DNA from: Myxococcales bacterium
Lineage (GTDB): Bacteria; Myxococcota_A; Bradymonadia; UBA7976; UBA1532
Length of the DNA: 12,521 bases
Reading direction: 5' to 3'
Assembly: GCA_020633555.1 (NCBI GenBank)
Contig: JACKDL010000062.1
Span: 1 to 12,521, forward strand
Shown: in pieces, positions 1 through 6,223 of the stretch
Position numbering within the stretch: position 1 is the stretch's first letter
Layout: each line of letters starts with the position of its first letter
Made by a program: the position numbers and the translations under genes
Notes under the pieces: model-generated
Seen by the model: only the letters and a program-made list of their open reading frames with translations
Database searches by the model: none
What the model was told of the DNA's origin: nothing

Positions 1-1
1 C

Positions 2-886
2 GACCAGGCCCCCGAGGTGGCCTTCGCCGCAGCCCTGGCCTGGTGCGGCCGCGCGGACCTCGACCCGGCCACCGAGGCGCCGGCGCTGGCGCCTGCGCTC
101 CGCGCGGTGCTGGCGGGCCCGCCCGAGGCGGCCTTGGCCGCCCTGGATCACGCCGAGAGCTCGGTCCGGCTGCTCGCGGTGACCCGCGCCGCGGCCGCCC
201 TGCCCACGGATCCCCGGGCCCGTGAGCGGCTGATCCGGCTGGCGGACGGCGGCCCGGCGGGTGCCGACCGGTGCGCCGCCACGCTGGCGCTGGCCCGCGC
301 CGGCGACGGCACCGCCCCCGATCTGGTGGTGAAGGGCCTGCGCGACGATCCCGATGACGAGGGCCTGGCCTGGCTCCAACTGGCCGCCGCGGCCCTGGGT
401 GAGGCCGCCGTGGGCCCGCTGGCCCGGCGGCTGCGCGTCGAGCCCGAGCGGCGGGCGCCGGCGTTCCTCGCCACCCTGCGGGCGCTCCCGCTGACCGAAG
501 CGGTGCCGTCCCTCCTGCGTGGGCTGGAGGACGCCCGGTCGGGGGCGCTGGAGGGCGCGCTGGCGGCCACCATTCACGCCGGTGGCCCAGCCGTCCGGGC
601 CGCGGTGGATCAGTGCCTGGAGCAGCCCGATCGGGGCCTGCTCGCGCCCGGCCTGCGCTTCCTCGCCGTGCACGCCACCGCCGTCGATCTGCCCCGCCTG
701 ATGGCCCTGCACGACCACCACCCGCCGCTGCGGGGCATCCTGTTGAACCTGGTGGAGGGCTTCGGCCGCGCAGCGGTACCCGCGCTGGAAGCCCGCATCC
801 TGGCCGGCGGCGATGACGAGCCGCTGGCTCGCCTGGAGGCCCGCCTGGCGCGCCTGCTCGCCTGCGAGCCCGAGGGGCCCGCGTGA
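2..886 (+). CDS. HEAT-like helical repeat protein (5' end cut by window edge)
   Basis: The frame is open from base 2 to the TGA at 884-886, so the gene almost certainly begins upstream; the GTG at 17 is only the first possible start inside the window. The product is Ala/Leu/Arg-rich and reads as successive short amphipathic helices, with pieces such as AVRAAVDQCLEQP, VPSLLRGLEDA and VPALEARILAGG. This is the pattern of HEAT or PBS-lyase-type repeats, which form curved scaffolds for protein binding. There is no catalytic motif and no membrane segment. Its stop overlaps the GTG start of the next gene (GTGA), so it is the first visible member of a coupled four-gene unit. Its partner is unknown. 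Repeat class is an inference from composition and helix periodicity; gene reality is secure from length, frame and coupling. Confidence 0.75.
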   Translation, partial: DQAPEVAFAAALAWCGRADLDPATEAPALAPALRAVLAGPPEAALAALDHAESSVRLLAVTRAAAALPTDPRARERLIRLADGGPAGADRCAATLALARAGDGTAPDLVVKGLRDDPDDEGLAWLQLAAAALGEAAVGPLARRLRVEPERRAPAFLATLRALPLTEAVPSLLRGLEDARSGALEGALAATIHAGGPAVRAAVDQCLEQPDRGLLAPGLRFLAVHATAVDLPRLMALHDHHPPLRGILLNLVEGFGRAAVPALEARILAGGDDEPLARLEARLARLLACEPEGPA

Positions 887-1527
887 AGCGATACGCACTG
901 GTCAGTGGGGCCATGGTGGCGGTGTTCCTGGCCCTCTTCGGCCTGGCGGTGGCGCTGGATCTCACGGTGCTCACCGAGGACCCCCGCCCCTGGATGGGCG
1001 GGGGCGGGGCGTTGACCGCCGCCGCCGTGGGGGTGGGCCTGCTGGTCGTCGACGTGCTGCTGCCCGTGCCGTCGAGCGTCGTGATGGTGCTCCACGGGGC
1101 CTGGTTCGGGGTGGTGGGCGGCGCCCTGCTCTCCCTCGCCGGCAGCGTCCTGGCGGCGGCCTTCGGCTTCTGGCTTGGCCGGCGCGGCCGCGGCGCGCTG
1201 GACCGGCTGGTGACCCCCGCCGAGCGGGCCCGCGGGGACGCGCTGCTGGCCCGCTGGGGGGCCGCCGCGGTGGCCCTGACCCGCCCACTGCCGATGCTGG
1301 CCGAGGCCGTGGCCATCCTCGCCGGCACGTCCCCCATGGGCTGGCGAGCGCTGCTCGGTGCGGCCGCCCTGGGCAATCTGCCTCCGGCGTTGGTCTACGC
1401 CATCACCGGGGCCTACACCCGCGAGCTGGCCGACGGGTTCTGGGTCTTCGGCGGGGTGGTGCTGATCACCGGCGGCTTCTGGCTCGCCGCGCGCCGCGCC
1501 GCGCAGCCCGACGGGGCGGCCCCATGA
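883..1527 (+). CDS. VTT-domain (DedA/TVP38-TMEM64-like) inner-membrane protein
   Basis: This 214-residue protein starts at a GTG overlapping the previous stop. Hydrophobic segments lie at about residues 5-26, 44-71, 73-98, 125-148 and 157-176, with a last one at 186-203. The stretch LLPVPSSVVMVLHGAWFG (59-76), then a glycine-rich helix ending FGFWLGRRGR (94-103), and later TRPLPMLAEAVAILAGTS (133-150) match the VTT/SNARE-associated domain: small residues in re-entrant helices and an Arg-Pro in the second half. Family members are linked to lipid scrambling or flippase activity and to membrane stress. The substrate here cannot be read from sequence. Its stop overlaps the ATG of the XdhC gene (ATGA), implying coupled translation. 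The residues after 205 are polar and probably form a short tail. Confidence 0.85.
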   Translation: MKRYALVSGAMVAVFLALFGLAVALDLTVLTEDPRPWMGGGGALTAAAVGVGLLVVDVLLPVPSSVVMVLHGAWFGVVGGALLSLAGSVLAAAFGFWLGRRGRGALDRLVTPAERARGDALLARWGAAAVALTRPLPMLAEAVAILAGTSPMGWRALLGAAALGNLPPALVYAITGAYTRELADGFWVFGGVVLITGGFWLAARRAAQPDGAAP

Positions 1528-2297
1528 GTACCCTGCGCTTCGCCGATCTGGCCGCGCTGGAGGCGTCCGGGCGACCCTTCGTCTTGGCCACGGTGGTGGC
1601 GACGGCCGGCTCCACGCCGCGGCTCGCTGGCGCCCGCATGGCCGTCACCGCCGAGGGCCAGGTCGGCACCGTGGGGGGCGGCGCCTTCGAGCACGAGGTG
1701 GTGCGCACCGCCCGCACCCTGCTCAGCAGCGCCGATCACCGCGTGGCCGCGCTGGAGGTGAACCTGGTGCGCGACCTGGGCATGTGCTGCGGAGGCCAGA
1801 TGAGCGCGTTCCTGGAGCGGATCGACCCGCCCGCCCGAATCTGGATCTTCGGCGGAGGCCACGTGGCGGCTGCGCTGGCGCCGGTGCTGGTGGGGCTGGA
1901 CTTCCAGGTGATCGTGGTGGACGAGCGGGCCGAGTGGGCTGATCCAGCCCGCTTCCCCGCGGCGGTCACGGTGCGGGACACTGACCCCCAGGACCTGCTG
2001 CGCCGCGAGTCCCCCCGCCCCACCGATCACGCGCTGGTGGTGACCCATGATCACGGCCTGGACGAGACGCTCATCCGGCTGCTGGCGCCGCACCCGCTGG
2101 CCTGGCTGGGCCTGGTGGGCAGCCGCGGCAAGTGGGCCCGCTTCCGGCGACGGCTCGAAGCCCGCGATCTGGATCCCGCCGCGCTCGATCGAGTGCGCTG
2201 TCCCGTGGGCGCCGACATCGGCGCCGTGACCCCCGCCGAGATCGCCGTCAGCATCGCCGCCGATCTGGTGGCCCACCGGCACAAGGTGAGCCCATGA
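1524..2297 (+). CDS. xdhC: XdhC/CoxI family molybdenum hydroxylase maturation factor
   Basis: The 257-residue product has both parts of the XdhC family. The N-terminal XdhC/CoxI domain shows ATAGSTPRLAGARM (26-39), GTVGGGAFEHEV (48-59) and GMCCGGQM (86-93). The C-terminal Rossmann domain begins IWIFGGGHVA (106-115) and carries VTHDHGLDE (173-181), GLVGSRGKW (196-204) and CPVGADIGAVTPAEIAVSI (226-244). XdhC proteins bind molybdenum cofactor, help in its sulfuration and deliver it to xanthine-dehydrogenase-type hydroxylases. The ATG at 1524 overlaps the preceding stop; the open frame running back to 813 is a shadow of the two upstream genes. No hydroxylase subunit lies in the window, so its client must be upstream or elsewhere. 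The CCGG cysteines (C88, C89) are candidate cofactor or sulfur ligands by family analogy. Confidence 0.93.
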   Translation: MSTLRFADLAALEASGRPFVLATVVATAGSTPRLAGARMAVTAEGQVGTVGGGAFEHEVVRTARTLLSSADHRVAALEVNLVRDLGMCCGGQMSAFLERIDPPARIWIFGGGHVAAALAPVLVGLDFQVIVVDERAEWADPARFPAAVTVRDTDPQDLLRRESPRPTDHALVVTHDHGLDETLIRLLAPHPLAWLGLVGSRGKWARFRRRLEARDLDPAALDRVRCPVGADIGAVTPAEIAVSIAADLVAHRHKVSP

Positions 2298-2650
2298 AGT
2301 CCCTGCTCGCCTGGCTCGTGCTGGCTCCGCTGCTCACCGGATGCGTCGAGGAGGTCGCGCTGGGCGTGGTGACGCCCCTGCAGCGCACCCCGGCGGTGAC
2401 CTGCATCCCCGATGACGGCGTGGTGCTGCTGCCCGAGCTGGGGCGCCCCGTGCACGCCCGCGTGCTCCGCGATCCGCCCGCCTACGGGCTGCGCCTGCAG
2501 GCCCGCCTCGAGGCCCCCGGCCTGGAGCCGCAGGTGCTGCACCCCGACGAGCGGGTACAGATCGGGGCCCAGGCCTTTCGGGTGGATGTCGAAGCGCGCC
2601 TGCGCGACGGGCGGCTGCACACCGCCCAGGTCTGCCTCACCCGGGAGTAG
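2294..2650 (+). CDS. small lipoprotein of unknown function
   Basis: This 118-residue protein begins at an ATG overlapping the XdhC stop (ATGA). The N-terminus is a classic lipoprotein signal: Lys2, a hydrophobic stretch, then the lipobox LTGC with the lipidated Cys at residue 17. The mature part is short, beta-prone and acidic/arginine mixed, with two further cysteines (in VTCIP and QVCLT) that could form a disulfide tying the two ends together. I recognise no family. It is the last gene of the coupled plus-strand unit and converges with the EF-hand lipoprotein gene across a 28-bp gap. Lipoprotein status is well supported; function is unknown. Confidence 0.8.
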   Translation: MKSLLAWLVLAPLLTGCVEEVALGVVTPLQRTPAVTCIPDDGVVLLPELGRPVHARVLRDPPAYGLRLQARLEAPGLEPQVLHPDERVQIGAQAFRVDVEARLRDGRLHTAQVCLTRE

Positions 2651-2678
2651 GCCGGGCCGCCGGATCTGAGCGAAGTGC

Positions 2679-3596
2679 CTACCGCTCGCAGGCCCCGCCC
2701 CAGGGGGGCGCCAGGGGATCGCCGTACAAGGCCGCCAGCTCGGCGCAGCTCAAGGCGCCGTCGCCGTTTCGATCCAGCGGCACCTGACCGGCCGGCCCGT
2801 TCAGCCGGATCCAGGCCACATTGCCCTGCCCGTCCGCCCGGCGCCGGCCCCGCAGCACGCGGGTGGCAGGCCCACCCAGCACGGTCTGCCGGGTGCGGGC
2901 GCTGGCGACGCCCTGCAGCAAGAGGGCGTTGATTTCGGTGAGCAGGTCGAAGACCACTTCGGTGCGCCGGGCCACCCAGGCGATGGTGGGCACGGGCCCG
3001 TCGCCGCGCACGGTGATCCCCGGGTGGCCGTCGCCGTCCTGGTCAACCACGCCGCTCAGATCCGCCGCCGCGATGCCCGTGGGCTCGGCGGGCGGGGCCG
3101 CCCCCTCGGCCAGGCCCCAGGTCTCGACCCAGGCGAGCTGCAGCCGAGGCTGGGCGCTGGTGGGGTCGAGCTGACCGGCCACCGCCGAAGGGGGCAGCGC
3201 CGCCAGCAGGGCGTCGGCGGGGACCTGGGCGGCGCACGTGCCGGAGCCATCGCGCACGGGGCTCTGCTCGATGCGGCAGGTGAGCACGGTGCCCGCCACG
3301 GCAAAGCCGTCCTGGCAGAGCTCGGCCACGGCGTAGCGGGTGACCACCTCGGCCTGGGACCCCACGCCGGGCCCCGAGAGCGTGGCCGCGGTCTCGAAGC
3401 GCACCGCCCACAGGCCTGCCACGCTGGGCACCGTGCCCGCGCGGCACCCGCGGATGGGCAGCGCGCGGGCGCCCGGGTCGTACACCGCGGCGTCCGCGCC
3501 GCCCGCCACGCCGGCGTCAGGTGGGACCTCGTCGCGTTCACAGCCAGCCAGCAGGGCCAGCGCCCCCAGCGCCCCCAGCGCCCACGGGCCGTTCAT
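2679..3596 (-). CDS. lipoprotein with C-terminal EF-hand calcium-binding loop
   Basis: The 305-residue product starts at an ATG with the ribosome-binding sequence AGGTGA seven bases upstream. A short hydrophobic signal ends in the lipobox LLAGC (Cys19). After an Ala/Gly/Asp linker comes a globular region with six or more cysteines, for example in RGCRAG, ELCQDG, LTCRIE and GTCAAQ, probably disulfide-bonded in the periplasm. Residues 185-193 (DQDGDGHPG) are a dockerin/thrombospondin-3-like calcium loop. Residues 275-286 (DRNGDGALSCAE) fit the 12-residue EF-hand consensus with ligands at positions 1, 3, 5 and 12 and Gly at 6. Calcium binding is therefore a reasonable inference. Only 22 bp separate it from the upstream SRPBCC gene, so the two are probably co-transcribed. 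The exact role is unknown. Confidence 0.8.
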   Translation of the reverse strand: MNGPWALGALGALALLAGCERDEVPPDAGVAGGADAAVYDPGARALPIRGCRAGTVPSVAGLWAVRFETAATLSGPGVGSQAEVVTRYAVAELCQDGFAVAGTVLTCRIEQSPVRDGSGTCAAQVPADALLAALPPSAVAGQLDPTSAQPRLQLAWVETWGLAEGAAPPAEPTGIAAADLSGVVDQDGDGHPGITVRGDGPVPTIAWVARRTEVVFDLLTEINALLLQGVASARTRQTVLGGPATRVLRGRRRADGQGNVAWIRLNGPAGQVPLDRNGDGALSCAELAALYGDPLAPPWGGACER

Positions 3597-3618
3597 TGGC
3601 CGATCACCTGCGGGCGGA

Positions 3619-4152
3619 TCACTTGCCGTGCTGGGCGTCCAGGTAGGCCGTCAGGGCGTCGGCGGTCTTCTGGAAGTTGGGCTCGATGGTCTTCGTGACG
3701 AAGCCCTCGATGGCCGGCTGCGCCTTCTTGAGCAGGAACCCGGGCATCATGCCCTTCAGATCAAGGCTCAGCTCGCCCTCGATGCGCATCTCGGTGTGGC
3801 CCGCCGCGGTCTCGTGGTAGGTGGTGGCGCCCTTGCAGTTCACGCGCTCGGTCAGGAAGCCCATCTCCAGGCGCCAGTCGCACCGCCAGGCGGCCTTGTC
3901 CCAGTGGGCGTGGTCCAACCAGTTCATCTGCTCGGGCTTGACGAACTTCCGGGCCACCGCGGGCACCTCGCTGCTGGCGGCCTGCCACCGGTTGACCAGA
4001 TCCACGATCCCGTCCGTGGGCCGGTCTTCCTTCTCGACCGTGATGCGGTCGATGTTCGGCATGTACTCCGCCAGGGCGGGCAGTTGGCTGCACATGGCCT
4101 CGTACACCGCCTCGCGGGGGTACGGCACCGTGGTGACGACGCTGAGCTTCAT
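3619..4152 (-). CDS. SRPBCC/START-like fold protein
   Basis: The chosen ATG (complement of 4150-4152) gives 177 residues and is preceded by the Shine-Dalgarno GGAGGA. The frame is open 28 codons further up, but that extension is low-complexity Arg/Ala and lacks a ribosome site. The N-terminus KLSVVTTVPYPREAVYEAM is the usual first strand and helix of the SRPBCC (polyketide cyclase/START-like) superfamily. A long central beta region with ETAAGHTEMRIEGELSLDL and a C-terminal amphipathic helix (about 143-173, FLLKKAQPAIEGFVTKTIEP) complete the expected helix-grip order. Such proteins bind hydrophobic ligands in a cavity. No signal peptide is visible, so it should be cytoplasmic. The ligand is not predictable. 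It is the first gene of a likely two-gene unit with the EF-hand lipoprotein. Confidence 0.78.
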   Translation of the reverse strand: MKLSVVTTVPYPREAVYEAMCSQLPALAEYMPNIDRITVEKEDRPTDGIVDLVNRWQAASSEVPAVARKFVKPEQMNWLDHAHWDKAAWRCDWRLEMGFLTERVNCKGATTYHETAAGHTEMRIEGELSLDLKGMMPGFLLKKAQPAIEGFVTKTIEPNFQKTADALTAYLDAQHGK

Positions 4153-4155
4153 GGG

Positions 4156-4161
4156 TCCTCC
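4156..4161 (-). promoter_or_regulatory. Shine-Dalgarno fixing the SRPBCC start
   Basis: The minus strand reads GGAGGA immediately before CCC and the ATG at 4152. It supports this ATG over the upstream in-frame start near 4236. Confidence 0.7.
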
Positions 4162-4188
4162 GATGGGTCGCCGCGCGGGCGCCGCCGC

Positions 4189-4197
4189 ATGATAGCA
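4189..4197 (-). promoter_or_regulatory. candidate extended -10 promoter of the SRPBCC operon
   Basis: The minus strand reads TGCTATCAT: a TGn extension plus TATCAT, a 5/6 match to the sigma-70 -10 consensus. Initiation would fall near 4182, giving a leader of about 30 nt. There is no good -35 hexamer at normal distance, so it would act as an extended -10 promoter. Confidence 0.4.
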
Positions 4198-4227
4198 GCG
4201 TTTGCGCCCGACGCGAGCCGCGCGCGC

Positions 4228-4258
4228 TTGGCGCACCGGCGGCCCGCCGGCATATCAT
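4228..4258 (+). promoter_or_regulatory. candidate sigma-70 promoter of the CxxCxGxG mini-protein gene
   Basis: TTGGCG (4228-4233) and TATCAT (4253-4258) are separated by 19 bp, slightly long. The -10 matches 5/6 and would start transcription about 24 nt before the ATG at 4289. The sequence TATCATGC here is the exact inverted copy of GCATGATA at 4187-4194, the -10 region of the divergent operon. Confidence 0.4.
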
Positions 4259-4288
4259 GCCCGGCGTCCACCGCGAAGGGAGACCGCC

Positions 4289-4435
4289 ATGGGTACCGGC
4301 CGCTCGCTGCGCCTCCGCCCCCGCCCGCTGACCCGCTGGGTCCCGTGCAAGAAGTGCCAGGGCTTCGGCTACGTCAATCTGGGCAAGCTCTGCGGCACCT
4401 GCCGCGGCTTTGGCCAGATCTGGGTGGACGACTGA
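4289..4435 (+). CDS. 48-residue double CxxCxGxG zinc-knuckle protein (DnaJ-zinc-finger-like)
   Basis: The ATG at 4289 follows the ribosome site AAGGGAG (4276-4282) by six bases. The in-frame extension back to 4202 passes through the probable promoter and is rejected. The product has a basic N-terminus (RSLRLRPRPLTR), then CKKCQGFG (20-27) and CGTCRGFG (35-42), and ends WVDD. The two CxxCxGxG units are the motif of the DnaJ/Hsp40 zinc domain; four cysteines at 20, 23, 35 and 38 would bind one zinc. No J-domain or substrate domain is attached. Small stand-alone proteins with this motif are known, such as Bacillus anti-TRAP, and act through protein-protein contact. Function here is unknown. The basic tail could touch nucleic acid or an acidic partner; that is speculation. 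Confidence 0.72.
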   Translation: MGTGRSLRLRPRPLTRWVPCKKCQGFGYVNLGKLCGTCRGFGQIWVDD

Positions 4436-4468
4436 GCCGTAGCCGCCTGTCCGCCGCCCCAAAAGAGA

Positions 4469-4499
4469 ACGCCCGCCACCTCATGGAGGTGACGGGCGT
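4469..4499 (-). terminator. intrinsic terminator of the arsC-like/srkA operon
   Basis: Bases 4469-4482 and 4486-4499 form a 14-bp hairpin with one C/A mismatch and a 3-nt loop. Read on the minus strand the stem is followed by TCTCTTTT (4468-4461), the expected U-rich tail. It lies about 126 nt past the srkA stop codon. On the plus strand no T-tract follows, so termination is predicted mainly for the minus strand, though the hairpin lies 33 bp after the mini-protein stop and may also define that transcript's 3' end. Confidence 0.85.
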
Positions 4500-4625
4500 G
4501 GAGCGCACCTTGCGGTGGACAGCGCGCCTTGGGGGGGAGCGGGGAGCTGTCGACGTCCAAGCTAGCGGAGGCCTCCGCCGCCCGCACTGGGTGGAATCAC
4601 CCAGGTGCCCTGACGCCCGGAGGCC

Positions 4626-5633
4626 TCACCCCCACCGCTGCTGATCGATGCGCGCGATCTGCTCGCGCAGATCCTGCACCTCGCGCTGCCAGTACCGCAC
4701 GGTGCCGAAGTGCCCGAAGGTCCGCCGAAAGGTCGGGTCGTCGAACCGCCGGGCGATCCAGGTGCTGTAGTGGATGAACCGCAGCGCCCGCAGGGGCTCC
4801 ACCAGGCCCAGCCAGGCCGGATCGAAGTCCCGCTGATCGGTGTAGCCCTCCAACAGCACCTGCCGCTGGCGGGCGCCCTCGGCGTCGAAGCTGGGCGCCA
4901 GCATCCACACGTCCTGGGCCGCCGGCCCCACCAGCATGTCATCGAAATCGAGGAACACCGGGCCCTCGGGGGTCCACAGCAGGTTGCCCGGGTGGCAGTC
5001 CCCGTGGATCCGGTGCATGGGCACGTCCTCGAACAGCGGCTCGATGCGCGCCACCAGCGCCTCGACCGTCGCCACATAGGCCGGGGCGACCTCGGCCGGC
5101 AGGGCCCCGGTCTGCTTCAGGGCCGCCAGGTTCTCCAGCCCGTAGGTCGCCGGGCTCAGTACCGGGCGGTGGCGCGCGTCGCCGGCCTCGCCCACCGTGT
5201 GGATCTCGGCCAGCAGCCCGCCCAGGGTCCGGAGCTGCTCGTCGTTGAGCTCGGCCGGCGCCCGCCCCGCCACCCGGTCGAAGACGGCGTAGTGGATCCC
5301 GGCGGCCGCGCCGCCCAGGGTCCCGAGGGTGTCGTCGTCGTCGGTCAGCGAGAGCGGCAGCGCCACGGGCACGTCCGCCTCGTCCAGGTCGAACAGGAAC
5401 TCGTGCTCCTCATCCAGGGCGTCCAGCGACCACCGGCCCGGCCGGTAGAACTTGCCCACCACCCAGCGCCCGTCATCCAGCTCGAGCTGGTACACCCGGT
5501 TCTCGTAGCTGTTCAGGATCTGGAACCGACCCGTGGCGCGCCGCCCGTCGATCTCCACGGCGTCCAGCACCTGCATGGGGTCGAGCTGGTTGAACCGCCC
5601 CGCCAGCGGGTGCGCACCGAACAGCTTGCTCAC
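4626..5633 (-). CDS. srkA: stress response kinase SrkA (YihE)
   Basis: The 335-residue product closely follows E. coli SrkA (328 residues) along its length. The nucleotide-binding lobe has NSYENRVYQ (41-49) and the lysine in VGKFYRP (K61). The catalytic loop is IHGDCHPGNLLW (209-220), with Asp212 the likely base, and FLDFDDMLVGPAAQDVWML (227-245) is the metal-binding DFG equivalent, with Asp229 the likely ligand. IEPLRAMR-like and WxxRRxxDP-like segments (277-300) are also family hallmarks. SrkA is a cytoplasmic Ser/Thr kinase related to choline/aminoglycoside kinases; in E. coli it protects against stress-induced death under Cpx control. The start is a GTG overlapping the stop of the ArsC-like gene (GTGA on the minus strand), so translation is probably coupled. 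Confidence 0.95.
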   Translation of the reverse strand: MSKLFGAHPLAGRFNQLDPMQVLDAVEIDGRRATGRFQILNSYENRVYQLELDDGRWVVGKFYRPGRWSLDALDEEHEFLFDLDEADVPVALPLSLTDDDDTLGTLGGAAAGIHYAVFDRVAGRAPAELNDEQLRTLGGLLAEIHTVGEAGDARHRPVLSPATYGLENLAALKQTGALPAEVAPAYVATVEALVARIEPLFEDVPMHRIHGDCHPGNLLWTPEGPVFLDFDDMLVGPAAQDVWMLAPSFDAEGARQRQVLLEGYTDQRDFDPAWLGLVEPLRALRFIHYSTWIARRFDDPTFRRTFGHFGTVRYWQREVQDLREQIARIDQQRWG

Positions 5634-5986
5634 GGGGCCGCCTTGCCCAGCAGCGCCGCCGCCGCTGGCAGGTCGTTGCCGATGACGTACGTGCCGTCCA
5701 CGATGAGCACCGGCCGCCGCAGCAGGTTGTTGTGGGCGCCGATCAGGGCCGCCGCCGCCTCGGCGTCCAGGTCCACCGCCTTCAGGTTGCGAGCGCGGTA
5801 CTCGGCGTTGTGCGAGTTCAGGAAGGGCTTCACCGGGCGGTCGCCGATCAGGGCCCGGACCTCAGCCGGCGAGAGCGGCTCTGCGTTGATCTCGCGGCCC
5901 TCGTATGCGACCCCCCAGGCGTCGAGTTGCTTCTTGTACTTCCGGCAGGTGTCGCAGGACTTCTTCCAGATGAACCGAACGGTCAT
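5630..5986 (-). CDS. ArsC/Spx family thioredoxin-fold protein
   Basis: The ATG at 5986 has the ribosome site GGAGG four bases upstream (5991-5995) and gives 118 residues, the normal size for ArsC/Spx proteins. The frame extends 62 codons further up through GC-rich non-coding sequence and is not used. The N-terminus MTVRFIWKKSCDTCRKYKK carries a C11-x2-C14 redox motif at the start of helix 1, as in Spx and MgsR; true ArsC arsenate reductases usually keep only one cysteine here. LLRRPVLIVDGTYVIG (88-103) contains the conserved Arg-Pro (R91-P92) before the last strand. It could be a thiol reductase or a redox-sensing regulator; nothing in the neighbourhood points to arsenic. Its stop overlaps the srkA start, suggesting a role in thiol or envelope stress. 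Confidence 0.88.
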   Translation of the reverse strand: MTVRFIWKKSCDTCRKYKKQLDAWGVAYEGREINAEPLSPAEVRALIGDRPVKPFLNSHNAEYRARNLKAVDLDAEAAAALIGAHNNLLRRPVLIVDGTYVIGNDLPAAAALLGKAAP

Positions 5987-5997
5987 GGCCCCTCCAG

Positions 5998-6046
5998 CGC
6001 GCGGCCGCCGCGCGAAGCGGCGGCACCCTACCGCGGCCGCCGCGGT
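5998..6046. repeat. twin palindromes upstream of the arsC-like/srkA operon
   Basis: CGCGGCCGCCGCG occurs at 6000-6012 and again, identically, at 6032-6044. Each copy sits in a 7-bp-stem inverted repeat with a CCG loop (5998-6014 and 6030-6046). Their spacing is 32 bp, close to three helical turns. On the minus strand a weak -10-like TAGGGT (6025-6030) lies between them, and the first copy ends 14 bp before the start codon. They could be operator sites or RNA hairpins. High GC raises the chance of coincidence. Confidence 0.35.
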
Positions 6047-6114
6047 TTTGCCCGGGGAACCTTCCCAGCCCGCCGCCCTGGGACCGCCGCAGGCAGGGTG
6101 CAAGGTTTTGCCCT

Positions 6115-6142
6115 TTGGCTTCGCGGGCTTCGTCCGTAGGGT
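6115..6142 (+). promoter_or_regulatory. weak candidate promoter for the MoeZ-like gene
   Basis: TTGGCT (6115-6120), a 16-bp spacer and TAGGGT (6137-6142) form a poor but correctly spaced sigma-70-like pair. If used, the leader would be about 100 nt and include the 16-bp inverted repeat at 6178-6223. Confidence 0.25.
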
Positions 6143-6177
6143 CGTCGGTGTGGCGCCCCCCCAGACCGCCACAGAAT

Positions 6178-6223
6178 CGACACCCCGCCCGGCCTACCCC
6201 CTCCCTCGCCGGGCGGGGTGTCG
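6178..6223 (+). promoter_or_regulatory. perfect 16-bp inverted repeat in the MoeZ-like leader
   Basis: CGACACCCCGCCCGGC (6178-6193) and its exact reverse complement (6208-6223) flank a 14-nt pyrimidine-rich loop. The structure ends 27 bp before the ATG at 6251. No T-tract follows, so it is not a normal intrinsic terminator. The stretch between hairpin and ATG is C-rich without a clear Shine-Dalgarno. It could control translation or mRNA stability, or be a protein-binding site on DNA. Confidence 0.55.

Noticed and set aside
813..1523. N-terminal extension of the XdhC frame
   Set aside because: The translation is Arg/Gly/Pro-rich and overlaps the VTT gene fully; XdhC homology begins at the ATG at 1524.
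4153..4236. 28-residue N-terminal extension of the SRPBCC protein
   Set aside because: It crosses the probable promoter, has no ribosome site and does not fit the family N-terminus.
4587..4604. 7-bp inverted repeat CTGGGTG-GAAT-CACCCAG past the srkA stop
   Set aside because: It has no T-tract; the hairpin at 4469-4499 is a far better terminator.
3024..4644. long plus-strand frames opposite the EF-hand lipoprotein and SRPBCC genes
   Set aside because: They are low-complexity translations antisense to genes with clear signals, and have no motifs.
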